DNA of 16,328 nucleotides, from assembly GCA_017960065.1 (NCBI GenBank), contig JAGCZK010000075.1, positions 1-16,328 of the forward strand, read 5' to 3'. Numbering within the stretch: the stretch's first letter is position 1; each line of letters starts with the position of its first letter. Source of the DNA: Paludibacteraceae bacterium. Lineage in GTDB: Bacteria > Bacteroidota > Bacteroidia > Bacteroidales > Paludibacteraceae. A program made the translations under genes and the position numbers. Shown here in pieces: positions 1 through 7,006 of the stretch. The notes beneath the pieces are model-generated. The model was not told the DNA's origin. It saw nothing but the letters and a program-made list of their open reading frames with translations, and made no database searches.

Positions 1-1
1 C

Positions 2-1948
2 GCCAACATTACGAACAACACGCACTGTACGGCTCCGTACGACGGCCAGTACGAGATTACGGCCACGGGCGGATCGGGTAGCGGTTACACCTACTCCAAC
101 GACGGTACGAACTTCAGTGCAACGAACATTTACAACGGTTTGCAATCGGCTACTGCCACCGTCTATGTGAAGGATGGCAACGAATGCGTATCGGCCGGCT
201 TTGACGTGACGGTTAACGACAATCCGGTGGCTTTGACCGTGTTCAATGTAACCGGTGGCGGTCAATACTGCGAAGGCACAACCGCTCCCTTGGTTGGCCT
301 TGACGGTAGTGAAAGCGGTGTTGACTACACTTTGTATGTCGGCACCACCGAACTGGGCTCGTTGGCCGGTTCGGGCGCCGCGCTTGACTTTGGCGCCCAG
401 GCTGCCGATGGCACCTATACCGTGAAGGCTCTCAACTCGAATACCGGTTGCGAAGCCGACATGGCAGCCAGTGCCACGGTGAAGCAAAACTCTTTGCCGA
501 CGGCTACGATATCCGACGGCGACAAGATTTGTACCGGAGACGACCTGATCTTGACGGCAGGAGGCGGTACGTCGTTCAACTGGAACGGTGCCGGTTATAC
601 CACCGAGGCCACGTACAGTGTTCCCAACACTACGGCTGGAACGCAGAACATCACCTTGACGGTTAAAGACGACAACCAATGCGAATCGCCGGAAATTACG
701 CGCGATGTGGTGGTGACGGCTATGCCGCAGTTCCTCAACGGTCAGGCTGGCGTCTGCTCGCTCGACAAGTTGAGCTACACGGCCGAAATCGACGTCAATG
801 TGACGGTTGACGGAGTGCTGTACGTGCTTGATACGCAGGACGGTACCTCCGACATTACGGGCAATGCCATCCAAGTGTCGGCGGTCAAGGATCAAGACGT
901 TACCTTGAAGGTTACCTCCACCGAGAATGCCTCTTGTTTTGCAACGATCGTAATTCCTGCTCCCGATTGCAGTTGTGGCGTAATTGCCAATCCGGTCTTG
1001 ACCGGCTCCTCCTATTGCGAGGGCGACGCCGTCAGCGGCGTGAGCGCTTCGGCCAACCTCGAGACCAACGAGGTGGTGGAATGGTATGACGCCGCAACCG
1101 GAGGCAATCTCCTTGGAACCGGTGCAAGCTACCAGCCCGCTGCGGAAGGCATCTTCTATGCCCAAGTGACCAACACGGTGGACAATTGTCACAGCGAGCG
1201 CGTTTCGGCTACAGTGACCGAAAACAGCCTGCCTGTCGTGACTGTGGCTTCGTCTTCCACCGAGCTGACCTGCGACGAGCCGGTTGTTACCCTGACCGCC
1301 ACGGCGACCAACTGCTCCTTCGTTTGGGACGATGCCGCCGCTAGTACGGGCGCTACCGTGGATGTTGACGCGGTCGGCACCTACACGGTTACGGTTACGG
1401 ATCTCACTACGGGTTGCAAGGCTCAGGCTCAGTCCGAGGCCATCACCGAGAACAAGCCTCAACTTGAGATTTCGCTCTCGACTGATGCCATTGAAGATTT
1501 GAGACTGGGTGCTACCGCAACCCTGGAAGTAGCGGTGCTCAACGGAGCCTACAATCAAATGATCTGGCAACGCAACGGCGAAGTCTTTACGCCTGCCGAC
1601 GAACTGCTGGTATCCGAAAAACCGTATGGTCAAGTCACCTATCAGGTAACTGCCGAAGGCTCTTGTAACACGGTATCCGCCGAGGTGACCGTTCAGGTAA
1701 TCTGGCCGACGGTATTTACGCCCTACGACGGAAACGGCAAGAACACGACCTTCGTGCAAGGTCTCGACCAACCGATTCCGATGATTGTGTATGACCGCTT
1801 TGGCAACAAGATGGCCGAGACAAGCGACGGTTGGGACGGTGTGGCTTCGGCCTACTCCAAGAAGATGGCAACGCCGGGCGTTTACTACTATGTGGCCAAA
1901 CTGCCCGACGGCACCACTCGCCGCGGCACGGTCGAAGTTTACCGTTAA
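2..1948 (+). CDS. Secreted Ig-like repeat protein with type B T9SS C-terminal domain (5' end outside window)
   Basis: The frame is open from the left edge with no stop, so this is the last 648 residues of a larger protein; a TTG at 140 is internal and not a start. The visible part is a string of beta-rich Ig-like/PKD-like domains of about 80-130 residues, each with paired cysteines (for example YCEG near 270 and 1013). Similar linkers, QNSLP and ENSLP, separate them near 487 and 1225. The last ~82 residues (1700-1945) begin IWPTVFTPYDGNGKN and contain YDRFGNKM, DGWDG and PGVYYYV. These are hallmarks of the gliding-motility-associated/CHU_C (type B) sorting domain that directs proteins through T9SS to the cell surface or medium. 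Likely role: surface adhesin or extracellular structural protein; the actual ligand is unknown. Family placement of the tail is confident, function is not. Confidence 0.85.
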   Translation, partial: ANITNNTHCTAPYDGQYEITATGGSGSGYTYSNDGTNFSATNIYNGLQSATATVYVKDGNECVSAGFDVTVNDNPVALTVFNVTGGGQYCEGTTAPLVGLDGSESGVDYTLYVGTTELGSLAGSGAALDFGAQAADGTYTVKALNSNTGCEADMAASATVKQNSLPTATISDGDKICTGDDLILTAGGGTSFNWNGAGYTTEATYSVPNTTAGTQNITLTVKDDNQCESPEITRDVVVTAMPQFLNGQAGVCSLDKLSYTAEIDVNVTVDGVLYVLDTQDGTSDITGNAIQVSAVKDQDVTLKVTSTENASCFATIVIPAPDCSCGVIANPVLTGSSYCEGDAVSGVSASANLETNEVVEWYDAATGGNLLGTGASYQPAAEGIFYAQVTNTVDNCHSERVSATVTENSLPVVTVASSSTELTCDEPVVTLTATATNCSFVWDDAAASTGATVDVDAVGTYTVTVTDLTTGCKAQAQSEAITENKPQLEISLSTDAIEDLRLGATATLEVAVLNGAYNQMIWQRNGEVFTPADELLVSEKPYGQVTYQVTAEGSCNTVSAEVTVQVIWPTVFTPYDGNGKNTTFVQGLDQPIPMIVYDRFGNKMAETSDGWDGVASAYSKKMATPGVYYYVAKLPDGTTRRGTVEVYR

Positions 1949-1982
1949 CCGCTAATGCCGGACTTATTAGAACAATGAATTT

Positions 1983-2015
1983 AAAGGCGTGTCCTTCGGG
2001 GCACGCCTTTTTTTT
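1983..2015 (+). terminator. Intrinsic terminator after the T9SS adhesin gene
   Basis: A stem begins AAAGGCGTG and closes with CACGCCTTT around a TTCG tetraloop (one G-T pair inside the stem), followed by a run of T. It lies 35 bases after the stop at 1948. This is a textbook rho-independent terminator, and it separates the adhesin from the LRR gene downstream. Confidence 0.9.
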
Positions 2016-2076
2016 GCAATCCGGCGGGCTGTCGGAGGTTGCCAGACAATAATGTCAAATTATTTTACCGAAAACG

Positions 2077-2108
2077 CTTGAATATTTCGCCGAAAAATGC
2101 TAATTTCG
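2077..2108 (+). promoter_or_regulatory. Candidate Bacteroidota promoter for the LRR gene
   Basis: CTTG (2077-2080) is followed after 20 bases by TAATTTCG (2101-2108). This matches the Bacteroidota consensus TTTG-N19-21-TAnnTTTG with one mismatch in each box. Transcription from here would begin only a few bases before the ATG at 2118, so the mRNA would have a very short or no leader. It also makes the upstream ATG at 2097 unlikely as a start. Confidence 0.5.
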
Positions 2109-2117
2109 TTATTTGAG

Positions 2118-3743
2118 ATGAAACGGATAATCACTACCATAGCATGCGTGCTCTTCGGAGCGTTTGGCGTTCTGGCTCATGACTTTGAGCTCGACGGATT
2201 CTATTATACCATCCATTCTTCGTCGGAACTGACCGTTGGCGTTTCGTGCCGCGGCGACGGCTTTCAAGACTATCCCGACGAGTACACCGGCACGGTCGTC
2301 ATCCCCGAAACGGTCAAGTTCAAAGGAAAAACCTATTCGGTGGTCGCTATCGACAAATGCGCCTTCGGCGGATGCGAGCACCTCGAATATGTGATCATCA
2401 GCAACAGTGTGCGCCACATCGACGAAGCGGCGTTCGTATTTTGCCGCAGGCTCAAATCGGTTACTTGCGGCAATGGGGTGCAGGTGATTGGCAACGACGC
2501 CTTTTGCGGTTGCGAAGCGCTGACAACCGTTAGCCTGGGCGTCAGTGTCCGCAGTATCGGCACCGGTGTTTTTGCCGGTTGTGTCGGGCTCGAGCACTTG
2601 CTTGTCAGTGGGGGCAATACGGTTTACGACGCGCGTGGCGGCTGTGAGGCCATTATCGAAACGGCTACCAACAAACTGGTTGCCGGTTGTCGGAACACGA
2701 CCATACCGGCCGATGTGAGCGTCATAGCCGAGGCGGCCTTTTACGGCTGCAGTGGCCTGACCGAGGTGCATATCCCGGCCAGCGTGACCGAAATCGGATT
2801 CGAGGCCTTTGCCAAATGCGAATCCATCCGAACCATCACGGTGGATTCCAAGAATCCCGTCTATGACTCGCGTAAGGCCTGCAATGCCATTATTGAAACC
2901 GCTTCAGGACGCTTGATGCTGGGCTGTATGAACACGGTTATCCCCGAAGGGGTGCTTTCGATTCAGTCCAGTGCGTTTTACGGATGCTCCAATCTGACGA
3001 AAATCAATATTCCCGCCTCGGTGACGGATATCGGTGGCAATGCGTTCGGGCGCTGCGGCAGTTTGCAAACCATCACCGTTTCGGCCGGTAACCCCGTGTA
3101 CGACTCGCGCGACAACTGCAACGCCATTATCGAAACCGCTTCCGACCGCCTGATTTATGGCGGCTGTCAGACCGTTATTCCGAATACGGTGACCGGGATT
3201 GGCGACCGGGCCTTCTTCGGATGCAAGAAACTTAAAACCATCGATATTCCCAACAGCGTGACCGAAATTGGAGAAGGGGCCTTTGACGACTGCGTCGGGC
3301 TGACCAAGGTGGTCATCGGTGACGGGGTCACTACGATTGGAGATGTGGCGTTCGGCCGTTGTGAGCACCTTACTTCGCTGACTATCGGGCAACGGGTGGT
3401 GTCTATCGGGCAGTACGCGTTTAGCGCCTGTTTCGCTTTGAAAGAGGTCGTAATTCCCAATCAGGTGGGATTTGTCGGTCTGTGTGCTTTCGGTGGCTGT
3501 GAGAGCCTTAAAACGATTACTATCGGCAGCCGGGTAACCTTTATCGGTGGCGGAGCCTTCGACGGGTGTACCGCATTGACCGACGTGCGCTGTCTGGCCG
3601 ACGATATTGTGGTGGAAGATGATATCTTTGACGATGTCGATATGAGTTCGGCCAGCCTGTACGTATCGGCTTCAGCGCTCAAATCCTACCGCAAATCCTC
3701 CCCTTGGAAACAATTCGGTAAAATCGAAGTCCTGACCCATTAG
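2118..3743 (+). CDS. BspA-like leucine-rich repeat (LRR_5) secreted protein
   Basis: 541 residues. The start at 2118 is chosen over 2097 because it gives a clean signal peptide (MKRIITTIACVLFGAFGVLA, cleavage probably before HDF) and because a candidate promoter overlaps the 2097 start. The rest is built of ~23-residue BspA/TpLRR repeats of the pattern VxxIGxxAFxGCxxLxxVxIPxS. Embedded are three modules of exactly 79 residues (starting at 2616, 2853 and 3090), each opening N-x-V-Y-D-(A/S)-R and containing C-(E/N)-A-I-I-E-T-A. BspA-type proteins are surface or secreted adhesins that bind host proteins or mediate coaggregation. No T9SS tail, LPXTG or lipobox is visible, so how it is retained is unclear; the end (SYRKSSPWKQFGKIEVLTH) resembles the usual natural C-terminus of such proteins. 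It is convergent with the CPBP gene with only 11 bases between the stops and no visible terminator. Confidence 0.88.
   Translation: MKRIITTIACVLFGAFGVLAHDFELDGFYYTIHSSSELTVGVSCRGDGFQDYPDEYTGTVVIPETVKFKGKTYSVVAIDKCAFGGCEHLEYVIISNSVRHIDEAAFVFCRRLKSVTCGNGVQVIGNDAFCGCEALTTVSLGVSVRSIGTGVFAGCVGLEHLLVSGGNTVYDARGGCEAIIETATNKLVAGCRNTTIPADVSVIAEAAFYGCSGLTEVHIPASVTEIGFEAFAKCESIRTITVDSKNPVYDSRKACNAIIETASGRLMLGCMNTVIPEGVLSIQSSAFYGCSNLTKINIPASVTDIGGNAFGRCGSLQTITVSAGNPVYDSRDNCNAIIETASDRLIYGGCQTVIPNTVTGIGDRAFFGCKKLKTIDIPNSVTEIGEGAFDDCVGLTKVVIGDGVTTIGDVAFGRCEHLTSLTIGQRVVSIGQYAFSACFALKEVVIPNQVGFVGLCAFGGCESLKTITIGSRVTFIGGGAFDGCTALTDVRCLADDIVVEDDIFDDVDMSSASLYVSASALKSYRKSSPWKQFGKIEVLTH
2616..3326 (+). repeat. Three tandem 79-residue (237-base) coding modules in the LRR protein
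   Basis: The modules span 2616-2852, 2853-3089 and 3090-3326, with identical length and conserved anchors: Y-D-(A/S)-R, C-x-A-I-I-E-T-A, then two LRR units. The DNA has diverged at many third positions, so the duplication is not recent. The fourth copy position starts with plain LRR sequence instead. Confidence 0.8.
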
Positions 3744-3754
3744 GCCCAATCGTA

Positions 3755-4378
3755 TCAAATCGGGAACACCACGAAGGCGGCGACGTCCCAGAGGGCGTGC
3801 GAAATGACCAGCGCCGGAAGCCATTCGGGGCGCAGACGGTAGAGCAGGCCCCACAAAGCGCCGGCTACCAGGGCCGACATAATCAGCATAAAATTGAACG
3901 ACCAGAGGTGAACCAACGTGTAGATGGCGGCGGTTACCAGCCAGGCCATGGTCGGCGAGATCCGTTCGGCAAAGCGTTGCTGGATGAATCCGCGCCAGAA
4001 CAGTTCTTCGGCCGGCCCGATCAGCAGCAGCAACTCCAAGGCGATGACCCAGCTTTGCGACTGGTCTTTCATGCCGTAGATGAGATCGACCTGCGGGCGG
4101 GCAAAGTCGAACAGTAGTTGCGAAATCTTGTCGCCCAGCCAGAAGACTCCCCACAACGCAGCGGCGATGGCGACGCCCAGACCGAATTGCTTCCAACTCC
4201 AGTTCAAACCGAAACACCATTGGGCCCGGCTGTAATAGGCGGTGGCAAACAGGCACAAGGCGGCGGTGCTCATGCCAATCCAGAAAGGAATGTACGGGGC
4301 CGTCCACGGAGAGAACAGCAGAAACCACCAGAAGGCGGCTACGGCAATGCCAATCCCCGCTTGTTTCATGCGATCCAT
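3755..4378 (-). CDS. CPBP-family (CAAX-processing/Abi-type) intramembrane metalloprotease
   Basis: 207 residues, nearly all hydrophobic, with about six to eight predicted membrane spans. The CPBP motifs are visible: EELFWR (residues 124-129, motif 1), a histidine in TLVH (157, motif 2) and SHALWD (193-198, motif 4). These supply the expected metal-binding glutamates and histidines. Family members are Rce1-like intramembrane peptidases or bacterial immunity/processing proteins; the substrate here is unknown. The start at 4378 is preceded by AGGA at suitable distance and overlaps the end of the menA-like gene by 13 bases; an alternative Met at 4369 would give an ATGA overlap. Either way it is translationally coupled and the last gene of the minus-strand operon. 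A longer frame reaching to 4975 is rejected, since that extension is only menA read out of frame. Confidence 0.82.
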   Translation of the reverse strand: MDRMKQAGIGIAVAAFWWFLLFSPWTAPYIPFWIGMSTAALCLFATAYYSRAQWCFGLNWSWKQFGLGVAIAAALWGVFWLGDKISQLLFDFARPQVDLIYGMKDQSQSWVIALELLLLIGPAEELFWRGFIQQRFAERISPTMAWLVTAAIYTLVHLWSFNFMLIMSALVAGALWGLLYRLRPEWLPALVISHALWDVAAFVVFPI

Positions 4379-5268
4379 GTTCCTAAAAAGAATCCGATAC
4401 TCAAAAGCAGTCCGAAGAGCAGGACCAGCTTGCCCTGCGCCTGGTCGAGTTGGGCGATGGCTTCGTCCGATTCGACGGGGGCTTGCAGCATTTGTTTGCA
4501 CGAGCGGATGGAAATCGGCAGGCACAGCCAGGTCAGCAGGCTCCAATAAGGCATCCAGCCCAAGAGGGCGTATGCGGCAATCAGCAAATAAGGGAGCAGG
4601 GTTTCGACAGCGAACAGCCATTGGGCGGTGCGGCCGCCGATGTTCATGCTCAGTGTGCGGATGCCGGCGGCACGGTCGGTAACAATGTCGCGTGTGTTGT
4701 TGGCGTGCAATATGGCGACAATCTGCAGGCCGTGCGGAAGAGCCAGCAGCAATACCCGCCAGTCGAGCTTGCCGCAGAGCATCCAGCCGATGCCGATGGC
4801 CGGCAGCAGGCCGAACAGCAGCAGAATGTCGAGGTCGCCCAGCGCATGGTATTTCAGCCAGTAATAGACAGCGGTCAGGCAGGCCCCCACCAGCCCGAAC
4901 AGCAACAGGTACCAGTCGTGGTACAGCAGGGCGACGGTCAGGCCCAGTACGAGGCCGATGACCAGCATCGCCCAACCCAGGCCTTGAATTTCGCTGGGGC
5001 TGAACTTGCCCGACTTCATCGACATCACGCCGTTGTAGTTGTTTTGGCTGTCAACGCCGCTGACATGGTCGTGGTAGTCGCCCAGCAGGTTGCCGGCCGC
5101 CTGAAAGGCAATGCCCATGACGATGACCAGGATAAAGACGTACCACGGGGCCTTGCTTCCGGCCCAGAAATAATAGGAAAGCGGCATCAGCATCGCCACC
5201 AGTGCGGCCGGAAACGACCACGGGCGCGTTGCGACCACCCAATCTCCGAAATTACGCTGTGCTCCCAT
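4366..5268 (-). CDS. menA: UbiA-family prenyltransferase, likely 1,4-dihydroxy-2-naphthoate polyprenyltransferase (MenA)
   Basis: 300 residues with about eight to nine membrane spans. The first Asp-rich motif is N-L-L-G-D-Y-H-D-H-V-S-G-V-D (residues 60-73) and the second is N-N-T-R-D-I-V-T-D-R (190-199). Both bind Mg-diphosphate in UbiA enzymes, and the second in this form is typical of MenA. MenA transfers a polyprenyl chain to 1,4-dihydroxy-2-naphthoate in the inner membrane, making demethylmenaquinone for anaerobic respiration. Length fits the family. The ATG is only two bases after the TAA of the upstream GH30 gene, so expression depends on that gene's transcript or an internal promoter. 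Another UbiA role (for example a lipid prenyltransferase) is possible but less likely given the second motif. Confidence 0.82.
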   Translation of the reverse strand: MGAQRNFGDWVVATRPWSFPAALVAMLMPLSYYFWAGSKAPWYVFILVIVMGIAFQAAGNLLGDYHDHVSGVDSQNNYNGVMSMKSGKFSPSEIQGLGWAMLVIGLVLGLTVALLYHDWYLLLFGLVGACLTAVYYWLKYHALGDLDILLLFGLLPAIGIGWMLCGKLDWRVLLLALPHGLQIVAILHANNTRDIVTDRAAGIRTLSMNIGGRTAQWLFAVETLLPYLLIAAYALLGWMPYWSLLTWLCLPISIRSCKQMLQAPVESDEAIAQLDQAQGKLVLLFGLLLSIGFFLGTWIA

Positions 5269-5270
5269 AG

Positions 5271-6689
5271 TTAGCGGATAACGAGAGTTTGAATCGAATG
5301 ACTGTTCACTTGCACGTCGAACGACTGCTCGCCCAAAATCAAGTGATAAACGATGTCGGTTTTGTTGGGGTTCATGACCACTACGACAATGTCGCCGTTG
5401 GGGTTCACGGCGGCGGTGGTGTACAACTCCTCACGCGACGAAGCGGCCGAAATGCGTTGTGCGCCCGGACGGATGAACTTGGAGAAGTGGCCGATGTAGA
5501 AATAGGAGTTGGTGTAGTACAACGTGCCCTTCTTGGTATCGGCGATCACCGGAGCGAAACAGAGGTTCTGCACATGGTTGGGGCCGCCGGTTTCGTCGAG
5601 CACGATGTTCCAGTCGGTCCACATCGTGGTGCCGCAGTTAAAGTCGTGGATGATGCTGTATCCGTAGCGTTCGCCGAGCGACCAGTTTTTCATGCCGCGT
5701 TTGGAGAACTTTTCGACAGTGCCTTCGGTAAAGATGAGTTCTTTGTCGGGGAAGGCCTCGCGCGTACGGTAGAGGTTTTCGAAATTCATTTTGCTGCCCG
5801 TCCAGGTCTCGTACCAGTGGTAGCCGATGGCCGACACGAATTTGGCGGCTTCGGGGTCGTTGAGAACCGTCGAGGCGCGGTGGAAAATGAGGTCGCGGTT
5901 GTGGTCCCACAAAATCAGGTGCTTGTCGCCCAAACCGTTCTTTTGGAGGGTCGGTCCGAGGTAGTTTTTGATGAAATCACGCTCCTGTTCGGCCGTGTAG
6001 ATGCACGACTCCCAGGTTTGTACGGCCATGGGCTCGTTTTGGGTGCTCATGCCCCAGATGGGCAGGCCTTCCTTTTCGTAGGCTTGGATGAACTTGACGT
6101 AATAGTCGGCCCATGCCTGGAAGTATTCGGGTTGCAGGGTGCCGCCCTTTTCCCATTTCTTGTTGTCCTTCATCCAGTAGGGAGGCGTCCAGGGGGCGGC
6201 GTAGAGCAGCGCTTTGGGTCCGATCATGCGCATGGCGGCCCGCAGTACGGGGATGCGCAGGCGTTTGTCGCGCGAGATGTCGAAGGTTTTGAGGCTCTCG
6301 TCGCCGTCTTTGATGTAGGCGTAGATGTCTTCGCCGAAATCGCAGCTGCCCATCGAGGTGCGGATAACGGTGTAGTCCAAGCCCTGCGGGCCGTAGTATG
6401 ATTTCATCAGCTCTTCCTGCTTGTCTTTGGGCAGTTTGCCGAGGGTGATGGCGACGGCGTCGGTGATGGCGCCACCCATGCCCCGGTAGGTTTGGAACTT
6501 ATGCGTCGGGTCAATGACAATCGAGAATTCGGTTTCGAGGGGTTGCTTGGCCGGCACCGGGCTGAGGGTGTCGGTGATGCACAGGCGGGCGTCCATCGCC
6601 TTGTCGGTGGTGTACACGTAAGCCTTGGGTTGGGCGGCGGCACTGCCGATCAGTGTCGCGGAAGCCAATAAAAGCAATGATTTCTTCAT
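5271..6689 (-). CDS. Secreted glycoside hydrolase family 30 enzyme (first copy)
   Basis: 472 residues with a signal peptide (MKKSLLLLASATLIGSAAAQ). A GH30 (beta/alpha)8 barrel follows: GMGGAITDA near residues 70-78, APWTPPYWMKD near 165-175, the acid/base glutamate in STQNEP (E219), and the nucleophile in IFTEG (E322). The C-terminal beta-sandwich ends in NSHSIQTLVIR, typical of GH30. Family activities are retaining beta-glucosylceramidase, beta-1,6-glucanase, beta-xylosidase and beta-xylanase. The subfamily cannot be fixed by eye; it resembles the GH30_1/GH30_3 group. No T9SS tail, so probably periplasmic or outer-membrane associated. First gene of an operon with menA and the CPBP gene. A perfect -7 box lies 33 bases upstream of its start. 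Confidence 0.9.
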   Translation of the reverse strand: MKKSLLLLASATLIGSAAAQPKAYVYTTDKAMDARLCITDTLSPVPAKQPLETEFSIVIDPTHKFQTYRGMGGAITDAVAITLGKLPKDKQEELMKSYYGPQGLDYTVIRTSMGSCDFGEDIYAYIKDGDESLKTFDISRDKRLRIPVLRAAMRMIGPKALLYAAPWTPPYWMKDNKKWEKGGTLQPEYFQAWADYYVKFIQAYEKEGLPIWGMSTQNEPMAVQTWESCIYTAEQERDFIKNYLGPTLQKNGLGDKHLILWDHNRDLIFHRASTVLNDPEAAKFVSAIGYHWYETWTGSKMNFENLYRTREAFPDKELIFTEGTVEKFSKRGMKNWSLGERYGYSIIHDFNCGTTMWTDWNIVLDETGGPNHVQNLCFAPVIADTKKGTLYYTNSYFYIGHFSKFIRPGAQRISAASSREELYTTAAVNPNGDIVVVVMNPNKTDIVYHLILGEQSFDVQVNSHSIQTLVIR

Positions 6690-6721
6690 GATTTGGAATA
6701 TGCGTTTGTTTTCGTTTCTCG

Positions 6722-6729
6722 CAAAGGTA
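6722..6729 (-). promoter_or_regulatory. -7 box of the GH30-menA-CPBP operon
   Basis: CAAAGGTA on the + strand reads TACCTTTG on the minus strand, a perfect match to the Bacteroidota -7 consensus TAnnTTTG. It gives a leader of about 30 bases. No TTTG is seen 19-21 bases upstream, so activator help is plausible. Confidence 0.65.
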
Positions 6730-6824
6730 GCAAAAAATAGTCATATCGCGCGCATTGCGCATTGAAAAAACATTTTGTAGGCCAAAAAGACCCGTCTGAG
6801 CGTGTTTTGTCGAAGATTTGTTGA

Positions 6825-6870
6825 AATGGGTGCAAACGGTTGTCGTAATGGGTGCGAATTTGTATGTCGT
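6825..6870. repeat. Tandem direct repeat, candidate operator
   Basis: AATGGGTGC occurs at 6825-6833 and 6847-6855. Each copy is followed by an A-rich/T-rich spacer and then TGTCGT, making units of 22 and 24 bases in tandem. The spacing is close to two helical turns, as expected for a dimer of an AraC-type or hybrid two-component regulator. It sits about 100 bases upstream of the GH30 -7 box and about 110 bases upstream of the divergent one. Confidence 0.45.
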
Positions 6871-6926
6871 AAAAATTTTATACACTGAAAATCAGCGAGA
6901 TAAATAATTTTTTAGCCGGAAAAGTC

Positions 6927-6959
6927 CACTTAAGAAGCTATGAGTGACGCACTTAAGAA
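6927..6959. repeat. Paired CACTTAAGAA direct repeats, candidate operator
   Basis: CACTTAAGAA occurs at 6927-6936 and again at 6950-6959, 23 bases start to start, each containing the palindrome CTTAAG. The second copy lies ten bases before the -7 box at 6969, within the promoter, so a bound protein would directly affect the GH99/71-like gene. Confidence 0.45.
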
Positions 6960-6968
6960 AAAATGACG

Positions 6969-6976
6969 TAATTTTG
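6969..6976 (+). promoter_or_regulatory. -7 box of the GH99/GH71-like gene
   Basis: TAATTTTG matches TAnnTTTG perfectly and lies 30 bases before the chosen start at 7007. No TTTG is present at -33. Its position downstream of the GTG at 6944 rules out that longer start. Confidence 0.65.
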
Positions 6977-7006
6977 CCTCAGACACATGAAAAGAACCTT
7001 CTAACT

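Larger units (their letters stand above)
6690..7006. promoter_or_regulatory. Divergent intergenic regulatory region between two glycosidase genes
   Basis: 317 bases without a gene. AT-rich in part, it carries a -7 box for each direction, a tandem pair of AATGGGTGC repeats, a pair of CACTTAAGAA repeats, and a short tandem CGCATTG CGCATTG at 6751-6764 around the expected -33 region of the GH30 promoter. The layout suggests both genes are controlled from here. No RNA gene or ORF of note is seen. Confidence 0.6.

Noticed and set aside
4379..4975. N-terminal extension of the CPBP protease up to 4975
   Set aside because: It lies wholly inside the menA-like gene in another frame and has a low-complexity Arg/Pro/His composition; a membrane protein start with AGGA upstream exists at 4378.
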